44,211 nt of DNA from a virus. The stretch covers positions 1 to 44,211 of the IMG/VR virus record IMGVR_UViG_3300020420_000028; one strand, written 5' to 3'. Position numbers and translations under genes: made by a program. Under the pieces are notes generated by a model. The model ran no database searches and was not told where the DNA came from. It was given only the letters and a program-made list of their open reading frames with translations. Positions 1-7,310 of this stretch are shown here, one piece after another (the first letter of the stretch is position 1; each line of letters opens with the position of its first letter).

Positions 1-54
1 ATCGTCACACCACCGTACGCAAATGTAGTTATGTCCCGATTTCCTAACAAAAGG

Positions 55-82
55 TTGACTTTCAAAATGAGTCAATTATAAT
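55..82 (+). promoter_or_regulatory. Sigma-70-like early promoter 1
   Basis: TTGACT (55-60) and TATAAT (77-82) are separated by 16 bases and followed by AAGAG. The flanking text TTTCAAAA after the -35 is shared with the second promoter at 153-180, so the two look like a duplicated unit. It should be read by host RNA polymerase toward the early genes. The right-end copy keeps both hexamers but has one change just after the -35 (position 62) and one at 74 in the spacer. Confidence 0.6.
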
Positions 83-152
83 AAGAGTAAATCAAGGGAG
101 ATTAACCACCAACAAACAACACAAACAAAAGTTTTGATTTCAACACAAACTA

Positions 153-180
153 TTGACTTTCAAAACCACTAACCTATAAT
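153..180 (+). promoter_or_regulatory. Sigma-70-like early promoter 2
   Basis: TTGACT (153-158) and a perfect TATAAT (175-180) with a 16-base spacer. It is a second version of the 55-82 promoter (shared TTGACTTTCAAAA, then TATAATAAG). It lies upstream of a hairpin at 207-225 and of the early gene block. Host RNA polymerase use is inferred from the hexamers. Confidence 0.65.
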
Positions 181-279
181 AAGGTTATACAAATCAAATC
201 AAGGGGCTCTACCTTATAAGTAGAGTACAGCTAAACCAGATTAGTTACACGGACAATAGGCTTCGGGCATACGTCACTT

Positions 280-610
280 GCGACTGGCAGCGTTACCGAT
301 AATCGTGTCGAGCTTACGGGCCCAGCGATCTAACGGGACTTGGTGGGAATATAACACGGCTACTGATATATTATTTATCAGGGTCTGTTGACGGCCAACC
401 GTCCATACTTATGTATGATAAAATACCTTAACAGTCCCTTTCATGCGGTCAATGGCAACTGTCACTACTACCGATCACTAACGTATATGAAGTTGAGTAT
501 TATTACTTATTTACTTCCCCAATCTTTACCAGTACGATGTAAACAGTAGAGGTTCGATTCCTCGCTACCGCTTCGGTCACTAATACTGACCACACACACC
601 ACTATCGACA
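280..610 (+). other. Noncoding hairpin-rich early leader
   Basis: No credible gene lies between the repeat and the first CDS. Three small inverted repeats follow one another: CTGATA 363-368 with TATCAG 376-381, GACGG 390-394 with CCGTC 399-403, and CATAC 404-408 with GTATG 413-417. A fourth, GGTCA 575-579 with TGACC 587-591, sits just before the first start codon. They may be RNase III-type processing sites or a regulatory leader, which T7 uses in its early region; that role is inference. A tRNA-like fragment at 546-572 is listed separately. Confidence 0.5.
546..572 (+). other. tRNA-Gly-like 3' end, possible att remnant
   Basis: The segment reads as a T-arm plus 3' acceptor strand: stem GAGG (549-552), loop TTCGATT (553-559), stem CCTC (560-563), then CTACCGC (565-571) and T572. 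A discriminator T is typical of bacterial tRNA-Gly. No matching GCGGTAG acceptor 5' strand or D-arm occurs at the proper distance, so this is not an intact tRNA. P-SSP7 is known to carry a tRNA fragment as a putative attachment site, but no integrase was found here. Confidence 0.4.
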
Positions 611-1237
611 ATGAGCTTTTCTGAACTATCAGATGGTGCACGTCACATTGTAGCAGTTTTTCAACTTGCCACATCGCAGGAAGTGCAGCTCGGTCTCGAC
701 TGGTATCCATCAGCTCGCAAGATTTCAGCTCGCATCGGCAAACGTGCAGGTATCTCAGCCTACCACGCAGCTGGTGTTATTACTGCTTTGTCACCACGTA
801 ACAAGTGGGAGGACAACGTACGCAATGCTGACGCACTCGCCAAGGTGTACGCATCAGGTGGCACAGTCAAAGACTTGACTAACGTACCATGCCGTACCAC
901 CCACAAAAACAAACATCAGGCTATCACAATCTTGACCAATCCTGACATACCACCACAGGATTTCATTACTGGCCCCAAACGTAACGAGTTCTACAACTCC
1001 ATCATGCACCCTGAGCTAGACGATGTGTGCATTGACGGCCACGCCTACAGCGTATGGCTTGGTGAGTATCTACCCGCCAGCAAAGCACCAAACATCGGTA
1101 AGCGTCTACGCATACGCATCAAACAAGACTACCACGATGCCACAGCCTTCATCAACGAAGAGCTTGGCGAGTCCTACATCACCTCTGACATCCAAGCCAT
1201 CACTTGGGTCACACACAAACGTATTCACAATGTCTAA
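611..1237 (+). CDS. Early protein, conserved phage family of unknown function
   Basis: A 208-residue protein and the first gene after the leader. A central block (YHAAGVITALSPRNKWEDNV) and a C-terminal QAITWV segment are the hallmark of a family common in phages of many hosts. The Gly-rich, helical pattern loosely recalls helix-hairpin-helix DNA glycosylase folds, but no catalytic residues can be assigned. No signal peptide or membrane segment is seen. Its position directly behind host-type promoters suggests expression immediately after entry. The next ORF starts inside its last codons (1230), so the two are probably translationally coupled. A DNA-binding or repair role is only a guess. Confidence 0.75.
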   Translation: MSFSELSDGARHIVAVFQLATSQEVQLGLDWYPSARKISARIGKRAGISAYHAAGVITALSPRNKWEDNVRNADALAKVYASGGTVKDLTNVPCRTTHKNKHQAITILTNPDIPPQDFITGPKRNEFYNSIMHPELDDVCIDGHAYSVWLGEYLPASKAPNIGKRLRIRIKQDYHDATAFINEELGESYITSDIQAITWVTHKRIHNV

Positions 1238-1379
1238 CATACTCACACCCAAAGAACGAGACGTACTTGACCGAGCTATGCGGTGGTGCATCCGTTCCAG
1301 ATGGATTACAACCTTGACCAACTATCAAGACAAGGCAGCCTTCAACCGCATACACGACAAACTTGTTACACCACGTTAA
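1230..1379 (+). CDS. Small early protein, 49 aa
   Basis: The ATG at 1230 overlaps the end of the preceding gene (AATGTCTAA), the same arrangement used at 2531. It encodes 49 residues beginning MSNILTPKERDVLDRA, with a Trp- and Arg-rich middle (RWCIRSRW). It is charged and soluble with no known motif. A longer reading from an upstream start in this frame would lie wholly inside the previous gene and is unlikely. Function unknown. Confidence 0.55.
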   Translation: MSNILTPKERDVLDRAMRWCIRSRWITTLTNYQDKAAFNRIHDKLVTPR

Positions 1380-1469
1380 GATTTGTTGGTTGACTAGGTG
1401 ACATTGTTATCATTAAAGCGTGAGTAATGTGTCCTACCACAACCGCCTCACCGCCAACACCCTACCGCT

Positions 1470-1586
1470 ATGACTAAAAAACCACAACAGCTCTCGCCCG
1501 AAGAGGCCAAACGTAGGCAGCTATTCTATCAAAAGATGGCATACCTCGAAATGAAAAAGCTACGCCCCAAACATCCACACGTATGA
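1470..1586 (+). CDS. Small early protein, 38 aa
   Basis: ATG at 1470, after a 90-base gap that has no good promoter match. The product is 38 residues, rich in Lys, Arg, Gln and Pro (MTKKPQQLSPEEAKRR). The stop TGA overlaps the next start in an ATGA arrangement (1583), which supports it being a translated, coupled gene. The basic, mostly helical composition could suit nucleic-acid or protein binding, but nothing identifies a function. Confidence 0.5.
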   Translation: MTKKPQQLSPEEAKRRQLFYQKMAYLEMKKLRPKHPHV

Positions 1587-2182
1587 AAGTTCTAGTTGCC
1601 TGTGAGTACAGCGGTATCGTACGTGACGCTTTCACCAAGCGTGGCCACGATGCGACCAGCTGTGACTTCCTACCTTCAGACCGTCCTGATGGCAAGCACT
1701 ATCAGGGCAACATGTTCGATCTCATCTGGCCACACAACGTCTATGACTGGGATCTCATCATCGCTCATCCACCTTGCACACACCTCAGCGTGTCAGGTGC
1801 AGCTCGCTGGGCCGAGAAAGTTGCCGATGGCCGTCAACCTGCAGCAATCAGGTTTGTCGAGCGTATCTGGGACATCCACGAGTCATCAGGTGTCAAGCTG
1901 TGCATCGAGAATCCAGTCGGTGCTTTGTCTACACGTTCCAAGCTAGGGCCTCCCAGCCAATACGTGCAGCCGTACCAGTTCGGCCACCCTGAGCAGAAAA
2001 AGACTGGCCTGTGGCTACGTGGCCTACCCAAGCTACAGCCCACCGATGTCATTGATGTATCAGGTCTACCTGAGCGAGAGCGTATGCGACTACACTACTT
2101 GCCTCCATCAAAAGACAGATGGAAGATCAGGTCTACTACCTACCAAGGTATTGCCAATGCTATGGCAAGCCAATGGGGTTGA
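1583..2182 (+). CDS. DNA cytosine methyltransferase-like protein
   Basis: A 199-residue protein with a compact cytosine-5 methyltransferase pattern. VACEYSG near residues 5-11 fits the SAM-binding motif I, HPPC at 62-65 fits the catalytic PPC loop of motif IV, and IENP at 108-111 fits the ENV-type motif VI. It is much shorter than complete Dcm-type enzymes (300 residues or more), and no target-recognition domain is evident, so it may be a minimal methylase or a related phage family of uncertain activity. Encoded early, it could modify phage DNA against host restriction. The start overlaps the preceding stop (ATGA). Confidence 0.7.
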   Translation: MKVLVACEYSGIVRDAFTKRGHDATSCDFLPSDRPDGKHYQGNMFDLIWPHNVYDWDLIIAHPPCTHLSVSGAARWAEKVADGRQPAAIRFVERIWDIHESSGVKLCIENPVGALSTRSKLGPPSQYVQPYQFGHPEQKKTGLWLRGLPKLQPTDVIDVSGLPERERMRLHYLPPSKDRWKIRSTTYQGIANAMASQWG

Positions 2183-2207
2183 CACTCTCCCAGATAGCTA
2201 CTATGCT
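2179..2207 (+). promoter_or_regulatory. Possible sigma-70 promoter with hairpin
   Basis: TTGACA (2179-2184) and TATGCT (2202-2207) are spaced 17 bases apart, overlapping the stop of the methyltransferase-like gene. A 7-bp inverted repeat (AGATAGC 2192-2198, GCTATCT 2205-2211) covers the spacer and -10 and might be an operator. It would drive the KTSC gene and those downstream. Confidence 0.35.
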
Positions 2208-2247
2208 ATCTCTGAGGGCCTCACCCTCTGTTGTTTACCACTTTATC

Positions 2248-2538
2248 ATGCAACCAAAACCACGTACATCCACATGCGTCACATCTATTGACGTATCTCC
2301 TCTAACTGGCACAGCTATTGTGGAGTTCCACACTGGCACACGCTATGAGTACAACAACGTGTCTCGTAGGGCCATTACTAACCTATTGGCACAGCCCAAC
2401 ATGAGCCTTGGCTTTTGGGTCAACGCTAACTGCAAGGCCAAAGGTGTCAAGTGTAGAGAGATCACACCCGCATCCTTTTACAAACACAAGCTCGCAAAGG
2501 TGCGTCTTGTCCAAGAACCAGTCCTACCAAATGTCTAG
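2248..2538 (+). CDS. KTSC-domain protein
   Basis: 96 residues. The segment VEFHTGTRYEYNNV (about 29-42), with a preceding TSIDVSP turn and a following Leu/Ala-rich helix and SLGFWVN, fits the KTSC domain: a short beta-sheet domain found in many phage and bacterial proteins, alone or fused to Lys-tRNA synthetase. Its biochemical role is not established. I chose ATG 2248 because the domain begins right after it; an upstream in-frame ATG at 2119 would lie within the previous gene. The C-terminus is basic (KHKLAKVRL). The next gene starts within its last codons. Confidence 0.65.
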   Translation: MQPKPRTSTCVTSIDVSPLTGTAIVEFHTGTRYEYNNVSRRAITNLLAQPNMSLGFWVNANCKAKGVKCREITPASFYKHKLAKVRLVQEPVLPNV

Positions 2539-2743
2539 TCACACAATGCAAGTTACTTTCGACAAGTCTGTATCCTCCTCCATCATGGAGGCAGGGTACA
2601 ACTACAACCCATCTGGCAACTCCACTATCACCGTTGAGTTTGACAATGACGGCAGAGATGTCTATGACATTCTCGAAGATGCAGGTCTTGGCCACCTGAC
2701 TGATGAAATCATCTACACCAACTACTATGCAGACTGTTTATGA
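2531..2743 (+). CDS. Small acidic early protein, 70 aa
   Basis: Starts at ATG 2531 in an AATGTCTAG overlap with the preceding stop. The 70 residues include TITVEFDNDGRDVYDILEDA, an acidic region with alternating strand and helix. No known motif is recognised. The predicted order (strand, helix, acidic tail ending in two Tyr residues) resembles many small phage inhibitors only in being small and acidic. Function unknown. It overlaps the following nuclease gene by 17 bases. Confidence 0.55.
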   Translation: MSSHTMQVTFDKSVSSSIMEAGYNYNPSGNSTITVEFDNDGRDVYDILEDAGLGHLTDEIIYTNYYADCL

Positions 2744-3077
2744 AACCAAGCAATGCAAAGAATGTGGAAAGTTCAAACCACTCGACCAATTTCCACTATT
2801 TAGCACTGCGGGAGCAGGTCGCAAGAATACTTGCAAATCTTGCTCCAACCACCAAGCAACGGTCAGACGTAGACTAAGGAGGCAGCACCCTGTGCCCGCC
2901 CCCGGAGAGTGCCCATCTTGCGGTAGGCATACTGACAACTGGGTTCTTGACCACTGCCATCACACTGACAAGTTCAGAGGTTACATCTGCGACTCATGCA
3001 ACGTAGCTTTTGGCAAGTTCAATGATGACCCATACACAATGCAACGCTCACTCAACTGGCTCCAATCACATGGCTAA
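2727..3077 (+). CDS. Endonuclease VII-type recombination nuclease
   Basis: 116 residues. The core CPSCG, WVLDHCHHTDKFRGYICDSC and NVAFGKFND matches the endonuclease VII (T4 gp49-like) His-Me-finger nuclease family: zinc-binding Cys pairs around the DHCHHT catalytic loop, and the N that ends the HNH motif. A second pair of CxxC motifs at the N-terminus (CKECG, CKSC) looks like an added zinc knuckle. The family resolves Holliday junctions and branched DNA, or nicks host DNA. The start at 2727 is preferred over 2703 because it leaves a short overlap and begins close to the first CxxC. Confidence 0.8.
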   Translation: MQTVYETKQCKECGKFKPLDQFPLFSTAGAGRKNTCKSCSNHQATVRRRLRRQHPVPAPGECPSCGRHTDNWVLDHCHHTDKFRGYICDSCNVAFGKFNDDPYTMQRSLNWLQSHG

Positions 3078-3351
3078 AATCACCAAAGACCCAATGACTT
3101 CGGACTATCATTCAGTCCCAACAGACGACAAGTACATCAAGACCTTTGATGCAGCTGATGACCCAATCGTCTACGTGCTGATACGCACCAGCCCATACAC
3201 AATGGACGATATGATACTAGGTGTCTTTGACAGCCAAGAGTCTGCACTAATTAGACTCAAGCGTGTCATGGACAGACCTGAGCATGACGAGATGTTCAAG
3301 ATTGAAACACACAATCTTAGAACCGTCAAAATAGAAAAGGAGCTGGACTGA
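3070..3351 (+). CDS. Hypothetical early protein, 93 aa
   Basis: The start is ATG 3070, eight bases inside the previous gene. The 93 residues are acidic and soluble, with an alpha/beta look: YVLIRTSPY and DMILGVFDS strands, then a helix ALIRLKRVMD. No family is recognised. The stop overlaps the next ATG (TGATG), so it belongs to the coupled early operon. Function unknown. Confidence 0.55.
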   Translation: MAKITKDPMTSDYHSVPTDDKYIKTFDAADDPIVYVLIRTSPYTMDDMILGVFDSQESALIRLKRVMDRPEHDEMFKIETHNLRTVKIEKELD

Positions 3352-3518
3352 TGATGACAACCAAAGACATTAATGTTGCTGACATCCTGACCTTCAGTGA
3401 CAGAGAGGCTATAGCTAGTATCGTTGACAAACGAGTAGCTGCCGAGTACGGTGACATGTACAACTTCAAATGGTCAATGAAAGTATCAGGTCACTTCCAA
3501 ATACCAGAAACATTATGA
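3351..3518 (+). CDS. Small early protein, 55 aa
   Basis: ATG at 3351 overlaps the preceding TGA. It encodes 55 residues starting MMTTKDINVADILTFSDREA, a mostly helical acidic N-terminal half. The stop TGA at 3516-3518 overlaps the next ATG (3515) as ATGA. The chain of tight overlaps on both sides is the main evidence that it is expressed. No motif identified. Confidence 0.45.
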   Translation: MMTTKDINVADILTFSDREAIASIVDKRVAAEYGDMYNFKWSMKVSGHFQIPETL

Positions 3519-3643
3519 GTACACTACACGCATCAGAAAGACTACTCGACATATTCGAGGAAGTCAAAGAGGCTTTCCCATACTACGATGAGGACAAGCA
3601 AATCGAGATTGCCAACAAGCGTTTCGAGGACGAGCTTATATGA
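3515..3643 (+). CDS. Small early protein, 42 aa
   Basis: An ATGA overlap with the gene before (3515) and another with the gene after (3640). The 42 residues form one acidic amphipathic helix pattern (SERLLDIFEEVKEAF) with net negative charge. Small acidic early proteins of T7-like phages often bind host enzymes, but no specific target can be inferred. Confidence 0.45.
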   Translation: MSTLHASERLLDIFEEVKEAFPYYDEDKQIEIANKRFEDELI

Positions 3644-3828
3644 GGGCAGGTATACTAGGTATCCTCTTCACATGGGGGTACTTAGGTATAGTTACTATCT
3701 TTGTAATACTCGGACGTGACATTCCACCACCTCGACACCCATCAATACGACTTATTTCATTATGGCAAGACGTGACTTTGAAAACAGAATACGAGAGCTT
3801 AACAAATGGAAAGCCACTGACGAGTTAA
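3640..3828 (+). CDS. Small membrane protein, 62 aa
   Basis: Starts in an ATGA overlap. Residues 3-25 (AGILGILFTWGYLGIVTIFV) form one clear transmembrane helix, followed by a short polar tail containing IPPPRHP. It is expected in the inner membrane. It overlaps the next gene by 67 bases, so part of the C-terminal reading may be fortuitous and the protein could be shorter if translation initiates elsewhere. Function unknown. Confidence 0.4.
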   Translation: MRAGILGILFTWGYLGIVTIFVILGRDIPPPRHPSIRLISLWQDVTLKTEYESLTNGKPLTS

Positions 3829-4055
3829 CCGAAGTCACCTTTGACATGGGACATGAGGCAGCTCTCACGTGGAATCTCCCAGCCTCCTACGTATGTGTTG
3901 TACGAGCTATAAAGCAGGACGGTACAATACAAGAGAAGGCATACCGACAAGCGTTTGCAGCCAAGCGGTACATGAAATCGTTACTCATGCAAGATGAGGA
4001 CTACGTAGTAATGACCAGCAATGCTGTACTCGATACCCAAACCGACATACCATGA
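3762..4055 (+). CDS. Hypothetical early protein, 97 aa
   Basis: 97 residues, N-terminus MARRDFENRIRELNKWKATD, then a probable beta domain (YVCVVRAIKQDGTIQEKAY) that could be a small nucleic-acid or protein-binding fold. No known family is recognised. Its stop overlaps the next ATG (4052). It lies in the operon directly before the RNA polymerase gene. Confidence 0.55.
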   Translation: MARRDFENRIRELNKWKATDELTEVTFDMGHEAALTWNLPASYVCVVRAIKQDGTIQEKAYRQAFAAKRYMKSLLMQDEDYVVMTSNAVLDTQTDIP

Positions 4056-4324
4056 ACCCCTGTGACCTATCCGAGATCCTTGACAGACTCGGTTACTACA
4101 TCAACGATGAGACTGGCGAGGTGATGCTAGAAATAGATCCCTGTGGCCCACCCATCATTGACAACCTATTGGTTATGCTTGCTGCTCAAGGCAAGTTAAT
4201 TACCAAACGCAATCCAGAATATGAGATAGGTTTCTACTTGCCAAACTGGAGCTGCTTCAATAGTATGGAGGAGTACTGTAAAGTATTTCCCTATGAACAA
4301 CAATGTAAATCTTATGATGTCTAA
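4052..4324 (+). CDS. Hypothetical acidic early protein, 90 aa
   Basis: 90 residues starting in an ATGA overlap. It is acidic, with DLSEILDRLGYYIND, a hydrophobic helix DNLLVMLAAQGKL, and a Trp/Cys-containing C-terminal third (LPNWSCFNSMEEYC). The layout suggests a small globular regulator, but no family is recognised. It is the last well-supported gene before the phage RNA polymerase. Confidence 0.55.
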   Translation: MNPCDLSEILDRLGYYINDETGEVMLEIDPCGPPIIDNLLVMLAAQGKLITKRNPEYEIGFYLPNWSCFNSMEEYCKVFPYEQQCKSYDV

Positions 4325-4562
4325 CTTGACACAACGACAAATCGACCACCTCGATGATTACGAATACTCCCTCTTTCTAGCTTATGGTGACGCATACAAA
4401 CCTACAAAAACAGTTCCTGCTGGAACAGGAAGCGATCAGCTGTGGGAGGCAAAGACTGCACGACTCCATACAGAAATTAGAGGAGAAATCCTACGCTTCC
4501 GCAAGCGTTTATGGGGTGTCATCAATCAGAGAGGCTTTACCCTATCTAATCAAGACCGTTGA
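4293..4562 (+). CDS. Doubtful ORF overlapping the RNA polymerase start
   Basis: An 89-codon ORF. The first 30 codons fill the gap between the previous gene and the polymerase and read sensibly (SNLTQRQIDHLDDYEYSLFL). The last 59 codons overlap the polymerase N-terminal coding region in another frame. It might be a small real gene coupled to polymerase translation, or a leader ORF. The long overlap makes the full-length product doubtful. Confidence 0.3.
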   Translation: MNNNVNLMMSNLTQRQIDHLDDYEYSLFLAYGDAYKPTKTVPAGTGSDQLWEAKTARLHTEIRGEILRFRKRLWGVINQRGFTLSNQDR

Positions 4563-6732
4563 AGATACCTTCCACAGGCTTGGTAATGGACAGGCTGGTA
4601 AGTTTTACCGAGAGATCTCTCTTTACCTTGATGAGCTTGAACCGTTGGCTATCTCAACTATCCTGCTCAAGATAACATTTGACAGAGTATTCAGTACCAA
4701 ACGACAAACCAATCTTATTGTCCCAACCATGACTGCCCTTGGCTCTGCTCTTGAGTCAGAGTGTAAGTTCCGTTGGTATAAGAAGCATCATCCGGGATTG
4801 ATGAACTACATCAGCACCAGATACTTTCACGAATCTTGTGGCACAATGCAGAAACAAGTCATCGCCAGCAAAAAGTTTGGTGAGCATGACATACGTTGGA
4901 AAGCATGGAGCACCAAGACTAAGGTATCGCTTGGACGTTGGGGGCTGACTGCTGTAATGGATTCCACACACTGGTTTACCATCAGCAAGCGTAAGACCCA
5001 CCGCAAACGCTATGAATACAGAGTTGTACCCACTCCTGAGTTTGAATCAAAACGCAACGACCTCATCAAAACTGCTGAGTTATTTGCTGGTATACCTTGG
5101 CCAATGCTGGTACATCCAGATGACTGGGGCTACGGTGATGAAGGTGAAATCATTTATGGTGGATACCTGACAAATCGTATGATGAAAGGCCATGATCTTA
5201 CTAGGAAGGGCAACCCCTTCATAAAACACGGGAAAGCACCGATTGACTTTCTAAACAAGTTACAGCGGGTGCAATACTGTGTAAATCGTCATGTACTGCA
5301 AGTGGCAGATGAGATGAGGAGTAGAGGTAGAGTAATAGGTAAGTTTATACCTATATCTCCAGCCTACAAACCACCACGTCCTGCTAATGCAGACGATAAT
5401 CCTGAGTCTAATCTAGCTTGGAGACGAGCAATGGCAGAGTCTCACAACGCTGACCGTCTTAACTTCAAGAGATCAGTCAGGACACGTACACAATTAGAGG
5501 CAGCTGAGAAATTTAAAGATGAGAAATTCTATCTTTGTTGGTCTTACGACTACAGGGGCAGAGCATACCCCATCCCAGCGTTCCTCACACCTCAAGATAC
5601 AGACTTTGGTAAAGCACTTATCAGATTTGCTGATGAGTCTAGTGTGACAGATGAAGCCGAGCTTTGGTTATCTTTTCAAGTAGCCACAAGTTTTGGTCTT
5701 GATAAGGCAACACTAGAGGACAGACATCAATGGGTGTCTGAAAACCATGAACTAATTACTAAAGTTGCTACCGACCCCGTAAGATACTTGTCTGATTGGG
5801 AAGAGGTAGACGAACCTTGGCAGTTTATGGCTGCATGCCACGAATACTACCACTGCTGTATCAAAAAAGATAAATTAACTACAGGTCTTATGGTCGCAGT
5901 CGATGCGACATGCTCAGGTCTACAGATCTTAGCAGGACTAGCCAAAGACCGTAGCACTGCAGAACTTGTAAATGTTGTACCTAGTGACAAACCTAGTGAC
6001 GCATACAAGGCGGTGGCAGATAAGGCTAAAGAGTTTCTCCCAAGTTACATGCACCCTTGGATGACCAGATCCGTGTGCAAACGCACGGTGATGACCATAC
6101 CATACAACGCTACGAAAGATAGCAGTCGCAAGTACATACGTGAGGCATTACTAGAAAACAACATAGACCCCACCAAAGATGAACTGACACAAGTTGTCAA
6201 TGCAGTCTACAATTCAATGGACAGCATCGTTCCGGGGCCAATGAAAGTAATGCGATGGATAAAGAAGCATGTCGGACTTTACATCAGAAATGGTGCTAAG
6301 GAAGTTCAGTGGGTCACACCATCAGGTTTTATTGTCAATCAAAGACGAGACGACATTGAAACACAACAGATGGAGCTGCAGCTACTAGGCAGGACACAGG
6401 TTAGAATACCTACAGGTAGATCTACACCCAGCCCTAACAAGCATAAGTCTAGCACTGCCCCTAATTATATACATTCATTCGATGCTTCGATTCTTCACAG
6501 ATCATTCATGCAATTTGATGAACCATTTACAGTTATCCACGATTCTGTTCTTTGCAGAGCAGGAGACATGGGAACACTCAATCGCCTTGTGCGAGAAACC
6601 TACACCAATATCTTTTCCGAAGAATGTTGGCTCTCAAAATTTGCAGAGACCATCAACGCTTCAGAACCGCCACCAATCGTTGGGACACTAGATCCAAAAG
6701 TTGTCTCAAATTCCACCTATTTTTTCTGTTAA
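4384..6732 (+). CDS. T7-like single-subunit RNA polymerase
   Basis: 782 residues, somewhat shorter than T7 gp1 (883). The catalytic elements are in place: Asp507 in VDATCSGLQ (T7 Asp537 region), Lys566 and Tyr574 in CKRTVMTIPYN (Lys631 and Tyr639), and His719-Asp720 in VIHDS (His811-Asp812). The WSYDYRGRAY segment matches the T7 WRGR motif. The enzyme transcribes the middle and late genes from phage promoters, which I could not locate. It follows the early block and precedes the ssDNA-binding gene by two bases. The N-terminal promoter-binding domain is divergent, as expected for cyanophage polymerases. Confidence 0.95.
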   Translation: MVTHTNLQKQFLLEQEAISCGRQRLHDSIQKLEEKSYASASVYGVSSIREALPYLIKTVEDTFHRLGNGQAGKFYREISLYLDELEPLAISTILLKITFDRVFSTKRQTNLIVPTMTALGSALESECKFRWYKKHHPGLMNYISTRYFHESCGTMQKQVIASKKFGEHDIRWKAWSTKTKVSLGRWGLTAVMDSTHWFTISKRKTHRKRYEYRVVPTPEFESKRNDLIKTAELFAGIPWPMLVHPDDWGYGDEGEIIYGGYLTNRMMKGHDLTRKGNPFIKHGKAPIDFLNKLQRVQYCVNRHVLQVADEMRSRGRVIGKFIPISPAYKPPRPANADDNPESNLAWRRAMAESHNADRLNFKRSVRTRTQLEAAEKFKDEKFYLCWSYDYRGRAYPIPAFLTPQDTDFGKALIRFADESSVTDEAELWLSFQVATSFGLDKATLEDRHQWVSENHELITKVATDPVRYLSDWEEVDEPWQFMAACHEYYHCCIKKDKLTTGLMVAVDATCSGLQILAGLAKDRSTAELVNVVPSDKPSDAYKAVADKAKEFLPSYMHPWMTRSVCKRTVMTIPYNATKDSSRKYIREALLENNIDPTKDELTQVVNAVYNSMDSIVPGPMKVMRWIKKHVGLYIRNGAKEVQWVTPSGFIVNQRRDDIETQQMELQLLGRTQVRIPTGRSTPSPNKHKSSTAPNYIHSFDASILHRSFMQFDEPFTVIHDSVLCRAGDMGTLNRLVRETYTNIFSEECWLSKFAETINASEPPPIVGTLDPKVVSNSTYFFC

Positions 6733-6734
6733 TT

Positions 6735-7310
6735 ATGCACACCTACGTAACTCCCCAACCTGTAACACTTGATGGCTTCCAAGCTATACTAAAAGCAGGT
6801 GAGTGGGGCTACAAACTTTCTGCTCTAGTCAAAGGTGATCTCATCAAAGATCTAGAGGAAGAGCGTGAGTCAGCCCTAGAATGGGCTAGAAGCAAGGCTA
6901 AGAACCCTAAAAGGGTCACAGTAAAGCCTGAGCCTTGGGAAGAGCTTGACAATGAGCAAGGTACTTTCCACATACGTTTCAGTTGGAGAGACGGAGACAA
7001 ATTCTTTCCTGTCGTAGTAGACACAGAAGGAACAGCCATTGAAGATAAGGACACACCAATCTACAGTGGTAGTAAAGTTAAACTAGCTTTCTTCCAAAAG
7101 CCATACGTCCTACCAAGCGGTGACATCGGTACATCATTGAAACTAAAAGCAGTACAAGTTGTTAGTCTTAACAGCGGAGCTGGTGTAGTTGACAATGGTG
7201 ACATGACAGCCGAGGACGCAGCAGAACTATTTGGTTCTACAAAAGGATTCAAGGTCGAAGATCCTGCAGTTGATGCAGCCCCCTGCTCAGTTGAAGAGGA
7301 CGACTTTTAA
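6735..7310 (+). CDS. ssDNA-binding protein, gp2.5-like
   Basis: 191 residues from ATG 6735. It begins with strands suited to an OB fold (FQAILKAGEWGYKLSAL, RVTVKPEP, TFHIRFSW). It ends in an acidic tail VEEDDF with a terminal Phe, the feature by which T7 gp2.5 contacts DNA polymerase and helicase. It coats single-stranded DNA at the replication fork and in recombination. An upstream in-frame extension would lie in the polymerase gene and is ignored. The stop overlaps the endonuclease start. Confidence 0.85.
   Translation: MHTYVTPQPVTLDGFQAILKAGEWGYKLSALVKGDLIKDLEEERESALEWARSKAKNPKRVTVKPEPWEELDNEQGTFHIRFSWRDGDKFFPVVVDTEGTAIEDKDTPIYSGSKVKLAFFQKPYVLPSGDIGTSLKLKAVQVVSLNSGAGVVDNGDMTAEDAAELFGSTKGFKVEDPAVDAAPCSVEEDDF

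Larger units (their letters stand above)
1..279. repeat. Left copy of terminal direct repeat
   Basis: Positions 1-279 match 43933-44211 base for base, without gaps, except at 62, 74, 150 and 202. Direct terminal repeats of roughly 150-300 bp are usual for T7-like phages, where they are made during concatemer processing. The copy carries two sigma-70-like promoters and a hairpin (CTCTAC 207-212 with GTAGAG 220-225). Repeats generated by packaging should be identical, so the four differences suggest population variants or a contig spanning a concatemer junction. The repeat could extend past 279, because the window simply stops there on the right. Confidence 0.85.

Noticed and set aside
446-572. 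Full tRNA gene (possibly with intron) ending at the T-arm at 553-572
   Set aside because: GCGGTCA at 446 pairs at only five of seven positions with the acceptor strand, the span is about 127 bases, there is no D-arm, and the only anticodon-stem candidate has a mismatch and no T33.
3744-3752. AATACGACT, identical to the core of the T7 promoter
   Set aside because: The rest of the T7 consensus (CACTATAGG) is not there, it lies inside coding sequence, and it does not recur upstream of other gene blocks.
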